Shown here: piece after piece, positions 1 to 7,986 of the stretch | Layout: each line of letters opens with the position of its first letter | How positions within the stretch are numbered: position 1 is the first letter of the stretch | Assembly: GCF_030816115.1 (NCBI RefSeq) | Contig: NZ_JAUSXQ010000001.1 | Location: 4,507,001-4,571,000, forward strand | Length of the DNA: 64,000 nucleotides | Reading direction: 5' to 3' | From: Chryseobacterium sp. W4I1 | GTDB taxonomy: Bacteria > Bacteroidota > Bacteroidia > Flavobacteriales > Weeksellaceae | Notes under the pieces: generated by a model | What the model was told of the DNA's origin: nothing | Databases searched by the model: none | The model's input: the letters and a program-made list of their open reading frames with translations, nothing else | Program-made: the position numbers and the translations under genes

Positions 1-113
1 CCTTCATTGGGAATTTTATAGATCAAAAGCGGATTAAGGATAAACAAAATAATTCTAGGTGCTATAGCTCCTACTCCGTAGATGATTGTTTGTCCTAATA
101 GTTTCTTATACAA
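1..113 (-). CDS. Oligosaccharide flippase (Wzx/MATE-like), N-terminal fragment
   Basis: Only the first 37 codons are present; the gene runs off the left edge. The translation begins LYKKLLGQTIIYG and continues into a hydrophobic stretch ending in LLIYKIPNE, which resembles the first membrane helix of Bacteroidota polysaccharide biosynthesis (Wzx-type) flippases. These move lipid-linked sugar repeat units across the inner membrane. The likely start is TTG at 113, because no ATG lies in frame just upstream and a TACATTTG -7 box sits about 17 nt before it. The gene is divergent from the dihydroorotase gene. The family call rests on a short fragment. Confidence 0.6.
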   Translation of the reverse strand, partial: MYKKLLGQTIIYGVGAIAPRIILFILNPLLIYKIPNE

Positions 114-129
114 AATCGAAATTTTTTTA

Positions 130-137
130 CAAATGTA
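130..137 (-). promoter_or_regulatory. -7 promoter box for the flippase gene
   Basis: Read on the minus strand this is TACATTTG, a full match to the Bacteroidota -7 consensus TAnnTTTG. No good -33 TTTG is visible. The start codon lies 17 nt downstream, so the leader would be very short. Confidence 0.45.
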
Positions 138-214
138 AAACTTTAAGTATTCGGTTTGTGATTTTGAAGCTAATTAAAACATAAAATCTTAATTTTACCG
201 GGAAATAAATTGAA

Positions 215-1552
215 ATGAAAGTTCTTATAAAAAATGTAAAGATCGTAAACGAAGGCAGGACATTCGAAAGTGATATTTTAATACAAAATGACCTTATTTT
301 TAAAATAGGATCCAATATTTCTGAAGAAGCAGACCAGATCATAGACGGTTCAGGAAAATATCTTTTGCCGGGTGTGATTGATGACCAGGTGCATTTCAGA
401 GATCCGGGCCTGACACATAAAGGTGATATTGAAAGTGAATCAAGGGCTGCCATTGCTGGTGGAATAACAAGCTTTATTGATCAACCGAATACGGTTCCCA
501 ATGCGGTTACCCAGGAATTATTGGCTGATAAATATGAAATTGGTTCTCAGAAAGCATACGCCAATTACGGTTTTATGATGGGTGGAACGAATGATAACCT
601 TGAAGAAGTTTTAAAAACCAATCCCAGAAATGTTCCGGGAATTAAATTATTTTTAGGTTCTTCTACGGGAAATATGCTGGTAGATAATCCTGAAACCCTG
701 GAAAATATTTTCAGCAGCACCAAAATGCTGATTGCTGTTCACTGTGAAGATGAAGCGACTATAAAGGCCAATACTCAGAAATACCTGGATGAATATGGAG
801 AAGATATTCCTGTAAAATTTCACCATTTGATCAGAAGTGAGGAAGCCTGTTACAAATCTTCTTCCAAAGCAATTGAATTGGCAGAAAAAACGGGAGCAAG
901 ACTTCACGTTTTCCATCTTTCAACGGCAAAGGAAACAGCATTATTCAGAAATGATATTCCTTTAAAGGATAAAAAGATTACAGCAGAAGTATGCGTTCAT
1001 CATCTAACATTTACCAATGATGACTATGAAACGAAAGGCTCTCTGATCAAATGGAATCCTGCTGTAAAAACGCAGAAAGACAAAGACGGACTTTGGGAAG
1101 CGCTTCTTGATGGTAGAATTGATGTCGTTGCTACAGATCATGCGCCGCACACAGCTGAAGAAAAGCAGAATACATATACAAAATGTCCTTCTGGCGCTCC
1201 TTTGGTGCAACATTCATTGCCTGTGATGCTGGAAAACTATAAAACAGGAAAAATTTCTTTAGAAAAAATTGTTGAAAAGATGTCTCATAATCCTGCCATA
1301 CTTTTCAGAATTGAAAAAAGAGGTTTTGTAAGAGAAGGGTATAAGGCAGATCTGGTTTTAGTTGATTTAAATGCAGACTGGACAGTTGCTAAAGATAACC
1401 TTCTATATAAATGTGGCTGGAGTCCTTTAGAAGGAATGAACCTGCATTCTAAGGTAACCCATACTTTTGTGAATGGAAACCTGGTTTATGATAATGGGAA
1501 GATTGCAGATGAAAAATTTGGGGAGAGATTACTTTTTGAAGTTGGCGAGTAA
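215..1552 (+). CDS. pyrC: Dihydroorotase (class I type, amidohydrolase)
   Basis: This is a 445-aa cytoplasmic amidohydrolase that cyclises carbamoyl-aspartate to dihydroorotate in pyrimidine biosynthesis. The metal-site region reads DDQVHFRDPGLTH and is followed by AGGITSFIDQPNT. The segment IKLFLG carries the lysine expected to be carboxylated. The late motif VATDHAPH carries the catalytic Asp, and SGAPLVQHSLP is typical of class I enzymes. The usual HxHxR motif has Gln in place of the first His, which I believe is common in Bacteroidota members. ATG at 215 precedes the beta-strand MKVLIKNVKI. The gene is monocistronic and followed by a terminator. Allantoinase is an alternative, but there is no purine-degradation context. 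Confidence 0.85.
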   Translation: MKVLIKNVKIVNEGRTFESDILIQNDLIFKIGSNISEEADQIIDGSGKYLLPGVIDDQVHFRDPGLTHKGDIESESRAAIAGGITSFIDQPNTVPNAVTQELLADKYEIGSQKAYANYGFMMGGTNDNLEEVLKTNPRNVPGIKLFLGSSTGNMLVDNPETLENIFSSTKMLIAVHCEDEATIKANTQKYLDEYGEDIPVKFHHLIRSEEACYKSSSKAIELAEKTGARLHVFHLSTAKETALFRNDIPLKDKKITAEVCVHHLTFTNDDYETKGSLIKWNPAVKTQKDKDGLWEALLDGRIDVVATDHAPHTAEEKQNTYTKCPSGAPLVQHSLPVMLENYKTGKISLEKIVEKMSHNPAILFRIEKRGFVREGYKADLVLVDLNADWTVAKDNLLYKCGWSPLEGMNLHSKVTHTFVNGNLVYDNGKIADEKFGERLLFEVGE

Positions 1553-1574
1553 TTGAGAATAGAAAGATAAAATG

Positions 1575-1613
1575 AAAAGGGCAATGTGTATCAACATATT
1601 GCCCCTTTTTGTT
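1575..1613 (+). terminator. Rho-independent terminator after dihydroorotase
   Basis: The stem GGGCAAT/ATTGCCC with a 12-nt loop is followed by a long T-run. It lies 23 bp after the stop codon. Confidence 0.8.
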
Positions 1614-1636
1614 TTTTTTGATTATTGATGCGCAAA

Positions 1637-1694
1637 ACCACCCCGTCAAAAATTCTTTGAATTTTCGCCACCCCTCCAGAGGAGGGGAATTTTG
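1637..1694 (+). repeat. Dispersed intergenic repeat, copy 1
   Basis: The segment reads ACCACCCCGTCAAA, then a short variable part, then CGCCACCCCTCC and GAGGAGGGGAATTT. A second copy lies inverted at 27191-27240. It is non-coding and contains the hairpin CCCCTCC/GGAGGGG. It probably belongs to a multicopy family in this genome. Confidence 0.7.
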
Positions 1695-1820
1695 ATCCGA
1701 CGAATTGTAGGTGTCAAAGTTTTTCAAAAAACTTAAGTGCTCTTTCTATGCGCAATGTATCAACTTAAAAATAATTTAAGTGTCCAAAAATATTTTGGAA
1801 CTTTTGTGATGGAAGAAAAA

Positions 1821-4118
1821 CTATTTTTTCGCTTTATTACTCATATAGAACGTCAGTTTTCCACCAGCCACGATTTCAGAATGTTTTAGATTGAAATTTT
1901 TAATCTCTTTTCCATTCAGAAGAATTTTTTCAACATATACATTCTTTGAACTTTGATTTATGGCTTCAATTTCAAACGTTTTCCCATTTTCCAGATTCAA
2001 AATCGCATTATCCACAGCCGGACTTCCGATTGCATAATCTTCTGAGCCCGGTGCTACAGGGTAAAATCCTAGTGAGCTTAAAATATACCACGCACTCATC
2101 TGTCCTGCATCATCATTTCCGCCGAGGCCATCCGGTGTAGCTTTGTACTGCATCTCTAAAATACGACGGATCTGGGCCTGGGTTTTCCAGGGCTGTCCTG
2201 CCCAGTTGTAAAAATAAGCAACATGGTGAGCCGGTTCGTTTCCGTGAACGTATCCGCCGATGATTCCTTCCCGGGTTATATCTTCTGTATCTGAGAAAAA
2301 CTCATCCGGAAGATGCATAGTAAACAATTCATCCAGTTTTGAAGCGAATTTTTTCTTTCCGCCCATCATTTTCATTAATTCATCCGGATTTTGGGGAACG
2401 AAAAAACTGTAGTTCCAGGAGTTTCCTTCAATAAAGCCCTGTCCGTGAGTGCTTAGTACATCGAAATCTTTTTTAAAGCTTCCGTCTGCCAGTCGGGGAC
2501 GCATAAAACCTGCTTTTGGGTCAAAATTATTTTTCCAGTTTTCAGAACGTTTGATGAATTGGTTATAAATTTCAGTTTCGCCTAAATGTTTTGCCAATTG
2601 GGCAATGGCCCAGTCGTCATAAGCATATTCCAGGGTGTTGGAAACTGATGTTCCACTTTTCTCGGCAGGAATATAGCCATTGTCGATATAGTATCCGATT
2701 CCTTCATAATCTCTTTTATTGGCTGTTGCGATGCAGGCTTTCAGTACTTCTTTTGGATCACCTGTATAATTTCCTTTGATAATGGCATCTGCAGCTACAC
2801 TTACACTGTGATATCCGCTCATGCACCAGTTGTCATTGGCATAATGTGACCAGATTGGAAGCATTTTCATAGAGAACTGATCATAATGGGCCATCATGGA
2901 TTTTACCATATCATTATTACGTTTCGGCTGGATGATATTAAAGAAAGGATGAAGTGCCCGGTACGTATCCCAGAGTGAAAATGTTGTATAGTTCGTGAAA
3001 TCTGCTGTCGTGTGTATGTTCTGATCCAAACCTTTATATTCCCCATTGCTATCCATATAAGTGGTAGGGCTGATGAAAGTATGATACATTGCAGTATAGA
3101 AATTCGTTTTTTCTGTTTCTGAGCCTTTGATGACAATCTTATTCAGTTCTTTATTCCAGTTTTCCTGGGCCTTAGCTTTTATCTGATTAAAAGAGAGGTT
3201 TGCGGTTTCTTTTTCAAGGTTTTCCAATGCATTGACTTGGCTCACCGGAGAGATAGCCAGTTTTACTTCGACAGCTTCATTTTCTTCAGTGTCGAAATCA
3301 AAATACATTTTCAGGTTTTTGCCTGCGATCTCGGGAAAGTTTTTTGTTTGGTCAAATTTTCTCCAGAATCCATTATAGACCTGCTTCCCATCATAGTTTT
3401 TCTGTCCGTATGATTTAAAAGGCTTTGAAAACTTCATAGCGAAATAAACGGTTCTTGTCCTTGCCCAGCCGTTAGTCTGGCGGTAGCCTGTTACTGTACC
3501 ATCATTTTCTACACGAACGTAAGTCCACACATTTTTGCCTTCGTAATTGTAAATTCCTGCGGTAAGGTCTAAAATAATATGTGCCTGGTCAGATTTTGGG
3601 AATGTATACCGTTGAACTCCGGTTCTTGTGGAAGCTGTCAATTCTGCCAGAATGTTGTGATCATCCAGTTTTACTTTATAATATCCCGCTTCTGCTTTTT
3701 CATTCTCATGAGAAAATCTACTTCTATAACCACTTTCAGGATTGGATGCTGTTCCCGGATTTAGCTGTAGTTTCCCCACGGTTGGCATAATTAAAAAATC
3801 TCCGAGATCAGAATGTCCTGTTCCGCTGAAATGTGTCGAGCTGAAGCCTACAATGGTCTTGTCTTCATATCGGTATCCCGCACAGTATTTATAAACTTCA
3901 CCATTGTATTTTCCATTAAGTTCATACGAGATTGTATCCGTTTCAGGACTCAGCTGTACAGCCCCGAAAGGAACAGTTGCGCCGGGATAGGTGTGGCCCA
4001 TTTTTTCGGTACCTATTAATGGATTTACATATTGAATTAATTTTTCAAATTTTTGAGCTTTAAGATGTAAACTGAAAAATAGAAGAAAAAGAAAAACAGC
4101 AGTTCCTGATCTTTTCAT
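1821..4118 (-). CDS. GH92 family alpha-mannosidase, secreted
   Basis: This is a 765-aa exo-acting glycoside hydrolase of family GH92, calcium-dependent enzymes that remove alpha-linked mannose from glycans. An N-terminal signal peptide ends near LKAQ. The family start YVNPLIGTEKMGHTYPGATVPFG follows, with the first part of the catalytic site in GFSSTHFSGTGHSDLGDF. The motif HGNEPAHH contains the probable acid Glu628, and GNDDAGQMSAWY contains the Asp pair at 669-670 that includes the base. The length is normal for the family. There is no T9SS tail, so it is probably periplasmic. It is a single gene with no adjacent SusCD pair, transcribed convergently with dihydroorotase. Confidence 0.9.
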   Translation of the reverse strand: MKRSGTAVFLFLLFFSLHLKAQKFEKLIQYVNPLIGTEKMGHTYPGATVPFGAVQLSPETDTISYELNGKYNGEVYKYCAGYRYEDKTIVGFSSTHFSGTGHSDLGDFLIMPTVGKLQLNPGTASNPESGYRSRFSHENEKAEAGYYKVKLDDHNILAELTASTRTGVQRYTFPKSDQAHIILDLTAGIYNYEGKNVWTYVRVENDGTVTGYRQTNGWARTRTVYFAMKFSKPFKSYGQKNYDGKQVYNGFWRKFDQTKNFPEIAGKNLKMYFDFDTEENEAVEVKLAISPVSQVNALENLEKETANLSFNQIKAKAQENWNKELNKIVIKGSETEKTNFYTAMYHTFISPTTYMDSNGEYKGLDQNIHTTADFTNYTTFSLWDTYRALHPFFNIIQPKRNNDMVKSMMAHYDQFSMKMLPIWSHYANDNWCMSGYHSVSVAADAIIKGNYTGDPKEVLKACIATANKRDYEGIGYYIDNGYIPAEKSGTSVSNTLEYAYDDWAIAQLAKHLGETEIYNQFIKRSENWKNNFDPKAGFMRPRLADGSFKKDFDVLSTHGQGFIEGNSWNYSFFVPQNPDELMKMMGGKKKFASKLDELFTMHLPDEFFSDTEDITREGIIGGYVHGNEPAHHVAYFYNWAGQPWKTQAQIRRILEMQYKATPDGLGGNDDAGQMSAWYILSSLGFYPVAPGSEDYAIGSPAVDNAILNLENGKTFEIEAINQSSKNVYVEKILLNGKEIKNFNLKHSEIVAGGKLTFYMSNKAKK

Positions 4119-4196
4119 AGATAAATATATTTTTTCGGAGAGTAAATTTAATTAATTCAAAAACAATAATGATTTATCGCTTGATTGATTTAAAAT

Positions 4197-4880
4197 TTAT
4201 TGTTTTTCAGAAAACCGAAAACCTATTCCGTGTAGATTTTCGATTAAAATACTTTCGTCATCTGCAAATACTTTCCGCAGTCTGGAAATAAATACATCAA
4301 GGCTTCTTCCCATAAAATAATCATCATCGCCCCAAACAACCCTTAGGATGTCCTGTCTTTTTAGCACTGTATTTTTGTGACGGATAAAATAGAAAAGCAA
4401 TTCGGATTCTCTTTGGGTAAGAGTAATGGTATTTTCAGTATCCTGTAAAGTATAGTTTTTTGGATCGAAACTGTATTTCCCTACTTTATATTGCTGCGGT
4501 GCGCTGTTCATTTTCTTCCTGCGTTTCAGAAAAACCTCGATTTTTAAAATCAGTTCCTCAATGCTGAAAGGTTTTACGAGATAATCGTCTGCGCCAATTT
4601 TAAGGCCTTTAATTCTGTCTTCTTTTAAAGTTTTTGCAGAAATGAAAATAATGGGGATCTCGGAATTTTTATCACGAATGTGCTGTGCCACTTCAAAACC
4701 GTTCATTTCGGGCATCATAATGTCTAAGAGGCAGATATCAAAACTTTGGCTGTTGAATGCATCCAGCGCCGATTTGCCATCAGAATAGCAGTCGATTTCA
4801 TAAAAAGCTTCCAGGCTGTCCTGGATCAGGAAAGCTATTGTCTCGTCGTCTTCTGCATATAAAATTTTGGATTTTTCCAT
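4197..4880 (-). CDS. OmpR-family response regulator (RprY-like)
   Basis: The 227-aa protein has a receiver domain (acidic EDD near residues 10-12, phospho-acceptor Asp53 in LLDIMMP, signature KPFS) followed by an OmpR/PhoB winged-helix domain ending in GIGFRFSEKQ. The ATG at 4880 is chosen because the receiver strand KSKILYAEDD starts right after it; an upstream in-frame extension lies inside the kinase gene. It is the second gene of a two-gene operon, 16 bp after the kinase. TTAACAA direct repeats in front of the divergent DUF1573 gene are a candidate binding site, as OmpR-family proteins bind 11-bp-spaced direct repeats. Confidence 0.92.
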   Translation of the reverse strand: MEKSKILYAEDDETIAFLIQDSLEAFYEIDCYSDGKSALDAFNSQSFDICLLDIMMPEMNGFEVAQHIRDKNSEIPIIFISAKTLKEDRIKGLKIGADDYLVKPFSIEELILKIEVFLKRRKKMNSAPQQYKVGKYSFDPKNYTLQDTENTITLTQRESELLFYFIRHKNTVLKRQDILRVVWGDDDYFMGRSLDVFISRLRKVFADDESILIENLHGIGFRFSEKQ

Positions 4881-4896
4881 AATGTGGCTTATTATT

Positions 4897-6144
4897 TCAA
4901 AAGGGTAAAAACAGCGTAATGGTAATTCCTTTATCCAGATTATTTTCAACTGAAATTTTCCAGTTATGTTGCTGAACGATTTTTTTTACATAAAATAATC
5001 CCAGTCCAAAGCCGTTAATTTCATCACTTCTATTGGCTGCTACCCTGTAAAATTTATCAAAAATATGAGGAATATTTTTAGAAGGAATACCCATCCCGTT
5101 ATCTTTAAACTTTAAATATAAACCTTTTGAATCTTTAAATGCTGAAATGAGGATATTTGGGGTTGTATCACAATACTTGATGGAGTTATCCAGAATGTTG
5201 TAAATGATATTGGTAAAATGAAATTCATCTGCAATTATTGAAATACTGCTATCAATATCTACCTTAATAGAGACATTTTCATTCTTTTGGCGTATCGTGT
5301 TTACAATTTCTATGATAAAGGGCAGTAAAACTATTTTCTGAGGTTTTAAAGATAGTCCGGAAGCATCGTTTCGGGCAATATTCAGTATTTTTTCGACGTG
5401 GTTATTCAGCTTGTAGCTTTGCTTGGTGATGATGGAAGTATAAGTCTGCAGTTTAGGGTTTCCCTGAATGATATCTTGTTTGTTGAGTGCTTCTGAAGCT
5501 AAAAGTATTGAAGAAAGAGGAGTTTTGAACTCGTGGGTCATATTATTGATGAAATCCCGCTGCAGTTCCGAGAATTTTTTTTGCTGAATAATAGTATATA
5601 TAGAATAAACATAGATCAGGAGAATAATAATAAGTGCTGCTGTAAGCACATACCAAAATCTTAATGAGCTGATCAGGTATGTGGTTTTATCAGGGAAACG
5701 TATAGAGAAATAGTAGACAAGGTTTTTATGCTTCGGGAAATTAATAACTTTATCACTTGGCGGTTCCTGATTTTTTGACATGTATTTCCCATAGATCATC
5801 TTATCGCTGTGGCAATTGTATAAAGCATATACATAATCTGTTTTGATCTGCAGACGGTTAAATTCTGTTTTCAGATAATATTCCAGCATGGCAGGATGAA
5901 AATCATTATTGATATTAACCACGTAATAATCGTTGGAAATGTTCTGTACCGGGCTTTCAGTAAAGGAGGTCTTTCCGCCGGACAATTTTTCTACCACTTC
6001 AAGCAGGGCAATATTAACGGTTTGGTTAAATTTTTTATCTTCAAGATTATAGGCCTGCCGGGTCCACAAAAGCTGGGCTATCAGAATTCCGATAATAGCA
6101 ATCAACCCGAGCGTTATAATAATATTGAGCTTTTTTATTTCCAT
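4897..6144 (-). CDS. Sensor histidine kinase (RprX-like)
   Basis: The 415-aa inner-membrane kinase has a transmembrane helix at about 8-27, a periplasmic region of about 135 residues, and a second helix at about 164-186. The H-box follows with His204 (NNMTHEFKTPL). The ATPase domain has an N-box with NILDN near 316-320, G1 DNGMGI at 348-353 and G2 GFGLGL at 378-383. The architecture matches RprX-like kinases of Bacteroidota. It precedes its response regulator by 16 bp. The signal sensed is not evident; the small periplasmic domain has no recognised ligand fold. Confidence 0.92.
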   Translation of the reverse strand: MEIKKLNIIITLGLIAIIGILIAQLLWTRQAYNLEDKKFNQTVNIALLEVVEKLSGGKTSFTESPVQNISNDYYVVNINNDFHPAMLEYYLKTEFNRLQIKTDYVYALYNCHSDKMIYGKYMSKNQEPPSDKVINFPKHKNLVYYFSIRFPDKTTYLISSLRFWYVLTAALIIILLIYVYSIYTIIQQKKFSELQRDFINNMTHEFKTPLSSILLASEALNKQDIIQGNPKLQTYTSIITKQSYKLNNHVEKILNIARNDASGLSLKPQKIVLLPFIIEIVNTIRQKNENVSIKVDIDSSISIIADEFHFTNIIYNILDNSIKYCDTTPNILISAFKDSKGLYLKFKDNGMGIPSKNIPHIFDKFYRVAANRSDEINGFGLGLFYVKKIVQQHNWKISVENNLDKGITITLFLPF

Positions 6145-6164
6145 CTTTCTCAGGCAATATTATC

Positions 6165-6172
6165 CAAAAATA
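6165..6172 (-). promoter_or_regulatory. -7 promoter box for the kinase/regulator operon
   Basis: On the minus strand this reads TATTTTTG, a full match to TAnnTTTG, about 20 nt before the kinase start. The TTAACAA repeat block lies just upstream of it, so the divergent operon may be autoregulated, but the repeats are not at the 31-bp distance on this strand. Confidence 0.5.
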
Positions 6173-6190
6173 TCTATTTATCTTTCATCA

Positions 6191-6257
6191 TTAACAACTT
6201 GTTAACAAATGTTTGATAGCAGTTAACAAGTTGTATCAATAATCGGCTTTACATTTG
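6191..6257 (+). promoter_or_regulatory. TTAACAA repeat operator and -7 box of DUF1573 gene
   Basis: TTAACAA occurs at 6191, 6202 and 6223, with spacings of 11 and 21 bp and a degenerate copy near 6213. This fits an OmpR/PhoB array of 7-bp sites with 4-bp gaps. The segments 6194-6206 and 6222-6234 also form a perfect 13-bp inverted repeat. The -7 box TACATTTG lies at 6250-6257; its TTTG begins 31 bp after the start of the last repeat. The same 31-bp distance occurs at two promoters near the second two-component system. Confidence 0.6.
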
Positions 6258-6314
6258 TCATATCGGTAAACAATTACCAACTCCTTAGAATTTTTAACTA
6301 TTAAATTTATACTT

Positions 6315-6726
6315 ATGAAAAAATTGAAAATTTCAGCACTTCTTGCAGTTTTGGCATTCTCTCCGTTCTATGCCAATGTATTTCCTGCTGATGCTATTCC
6401 AGTAGTAAAAGTAATGGCAGATGCTATTAAATGGAAATCAGAATCCATTGATGTAGGAAAATATTCCTCAGGGAAAACCTAAAGTGATCAGATTTGAATT
6501 TACCAATACTTCTTCAAAGCCTATCGTAATTGAAAATGTGGCACCTTCATGTGGATGTACAACTGCAGACTATACTAAAACTCCAATCCTTCCAGGGAAA
6601 AAAGGTTTTGTAGAAGCAAGCTATAATGCAGCGGCAGCAGGAGCATTTATGAAAACAGTAAATGTAACTACCAGCGATAGCAAAACTCCTAAAACACTTT
6701 CATTTAAAGGAGTAGTGGTTTCATAA
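6315..6726 (+). pseudogene. DUF1573 periplasmic protein, interrupted by +1 frameshift
   Basis: The ATG at 6315 opens a signal peptide (MKKLKISALLAVLAFSPFYA) followed by AIKWKSESIDVGK. The frame then closes at the TAA at 6480-6482. The rest of the family pattern resumes one frame over as QGKPKVIRFEFTN, with IVIENVAPSCGCTTADYT typical of DUF1573. Removing one base near 6462-6465 restores an unbroken protein of about 136 aa. DUF1573 domains are small exported beta-sandwich proteins of unknown function. The gene faces a two-component operon and carries its putative operator. The frameshift may be a sequencing error or a real mutation. Confidence 0.8.
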
Positions 6727-6759
6727 TAAACCTTTGAAGACCTGATGGTCATAATAATA

Positions 6760-6794
6760 TAACAACCTTGTCATTCGTGGCAGGGTTGTTTTTT
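6760..6794 (+). terminator. Terminator after DUF1573 gene
   Basis: The stem AACAACC/GGGTTGTT, extended by imperfect pairing across TTGTCATTCGTGGCA, is followed by a T-run. Confidence 0.65.
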
Positions 6795-6957
6795 ATGCTC
6801 TTTTCTGGGGTTAAGCAGTTTATGGATATTGAAGGATACTTCGAAATGTCATATAGCATAAGATTAAGCTTTGCATGAAAAAGCAGACATCTTTTTTTTA
6901 ACCTTTGGACAAGTTCTCTTTATCTTAAGTTGTATACTATTTATAACATTATTATTT

Positions 6958-6979
6958 ATCCCATTATTTTAAATGGGAT
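6958..6979. promoter_or_regulatory. Palindrome upstream of the dienoyl-CoA reductase gene
   Basis: The arms ATCCCATT and AATGGGAT flank ATTTTA, about 40 bp before the start codon at 7019. There is no T-run, so an operator is more likely than a terminator. The binding protein is unknown. The rest of 6795-7018 shows nothing else. Confidence 0.35.
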
Positions 6980-7018
6980 GAATTCAATATTTAGTATTTT
7001 TAGGAAAAATAAAATCAT

Positions 7019-7900
7019 ATGAATTTATATACACAGCCCATGCTGCGCGAAGGTGCATTAGAAGGTAAAGTTGCGATTGTAACGGGTGGCGGAAGCGGCC
7101 TTGGAAAAGCAATGACCAAATATTTTCTTGAACTGGGAGCAAAAGTGGTGATTACTTCCCGTAACCTGGAAAAACTACAAGGAACTGCAAAAGAATTGGA
7201 AGAGGAGACCGGTGGAAAAGTTCTTTGCGTTGCCTGCGACGTGCGAAACTGGGATGAGGTGGAAGCAATGAAAGAAGCTGCCTTGAAAGAATTTGGAAGA
7301 ATTGATATTCTACTGAACAATGCTGCCGGAAACTTTATTTCGCCGACAGAGAGACTGACGCATTCTGCTTTTGATTCTATTTTAGATATTGTTTTAAAAG
7401 GGACAAAGAACTGTACACTTTCTATAGGAAAGCACTGGATTGATTCTAAAAGTCCTGGAACAGTGCTTAATATTGTGACCACTTATGCGTGGACGGGATC
7501 TGCTTATGTGGTTCCTTCAGCGTGCGCGAAAGCAGGAGTTTTGGCTATGACCAGATCTTTAGCTGTTGAGTGGGCAAAATACGGTATCCGTTTTAATGCC
7601 ATTGCTCCGGGGCCTTTCCCTACCAAAGGAGCTTGGGACAGACTGCTTCCGGGAGATCTTCAGGAAAAATTCGATATGAAAAAGAAGGTTCCTTTGAGAA
7701 GAGTAGGAGAGCATCAGGAGCTGGCCAATCTTGCGGCTTATCTGGTTTCAGATTATTCCGCTTATATGAATGGTGAAGTGGTGACCATAGACGGTGGCGA
7801 ATGGCTTCAGGGGGCCGGAGAATTCAACATGCTTGAAGATATTCCAAAAGAAATGTGGGATGCACTGGAAGCCATGATCAAGGCAAAAAAAGCAAATTAA
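7019..7900 (+). CDS. 2,4-dienoyl-CoA reductase (DECR1-like SDR)
   Basis: The 293-aa Rossmann-fold reductase has the NADP motif TGGGSGLG at 22-29. NNAAGNFISPTERL (100-113) is, as I recall it, nearly identical to the animal mitochondrial enzyme DECR1. That enzyme removes double bonds of 2,4-dienoyl-CoA during unsaturated fatty acid beta-oxidation. The canonical YxxxK tyrosine is replaced by Ser167 (SACAK). Instead Tyr156, Ser167 and Lys171 match the catalytic set of DECR. The C-terminus, with EFNMLEDIPKEMWD, also follows DECR1. The gene stands alone between two terminators. Confidence 0.88.
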   Translation: MNLYTQPMLREGALEGKVAIVTGGGSGLGKAMTKYFLELGAKVVITSRNLEKLQGTAKELEEETGGKVLCVACDVRNWDEVEAMKEAALKEFGRIDILLNNAAGNFISPTERLTHSAFDSILDIVLKGTKNCTLSIGKHWIDSKSPGTVLNIVTTYAWTGSAYVVPSACAKAGVLAMTRSLAVEWAKYGIRFNAIAPGPFPTKGAWDRLLPGDLQEKFDMKKKVPLRRVGEHQELANLAAYLVSDYSAYMNGEVVTIDGGEWLQGAGEFNMLEDIPKEMWDALEAMIKAKKAN

Positions 7901-7919
7901 ATTAAATTTTTATAAAATG

Positions 7920-7951
7920 AACCCGGACTTGTAACGATTCCGGGTTTTTTT
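7920..7951 (+). terminator. Terminator after dienoyl-CoA reductase
   Basis: The stem AACCCGGA/TCCGGGTT is followed by seven T residues, 20 bp after the stop codon. Confidence 0.85.
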
Positions 7952-7986
7952 ATAACTTATCAAAGAAATAGTATAAATTATTCCAA

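Noticed and set aside
1821..4118. The GH92 gene as part of a polysaccharide utilisation locus
   Set aside because: There is no SusCD pair or other glycan enzyme within 40 kb; the SusCD pair at 46925 is far away and unlinked.
7015..7482. The 155-codon minus-strand ORF opposite the dienoyl-CoA reductase gene
   Set aside because: It is the antisense shadow of a clear SDR gene and has no family pattern.
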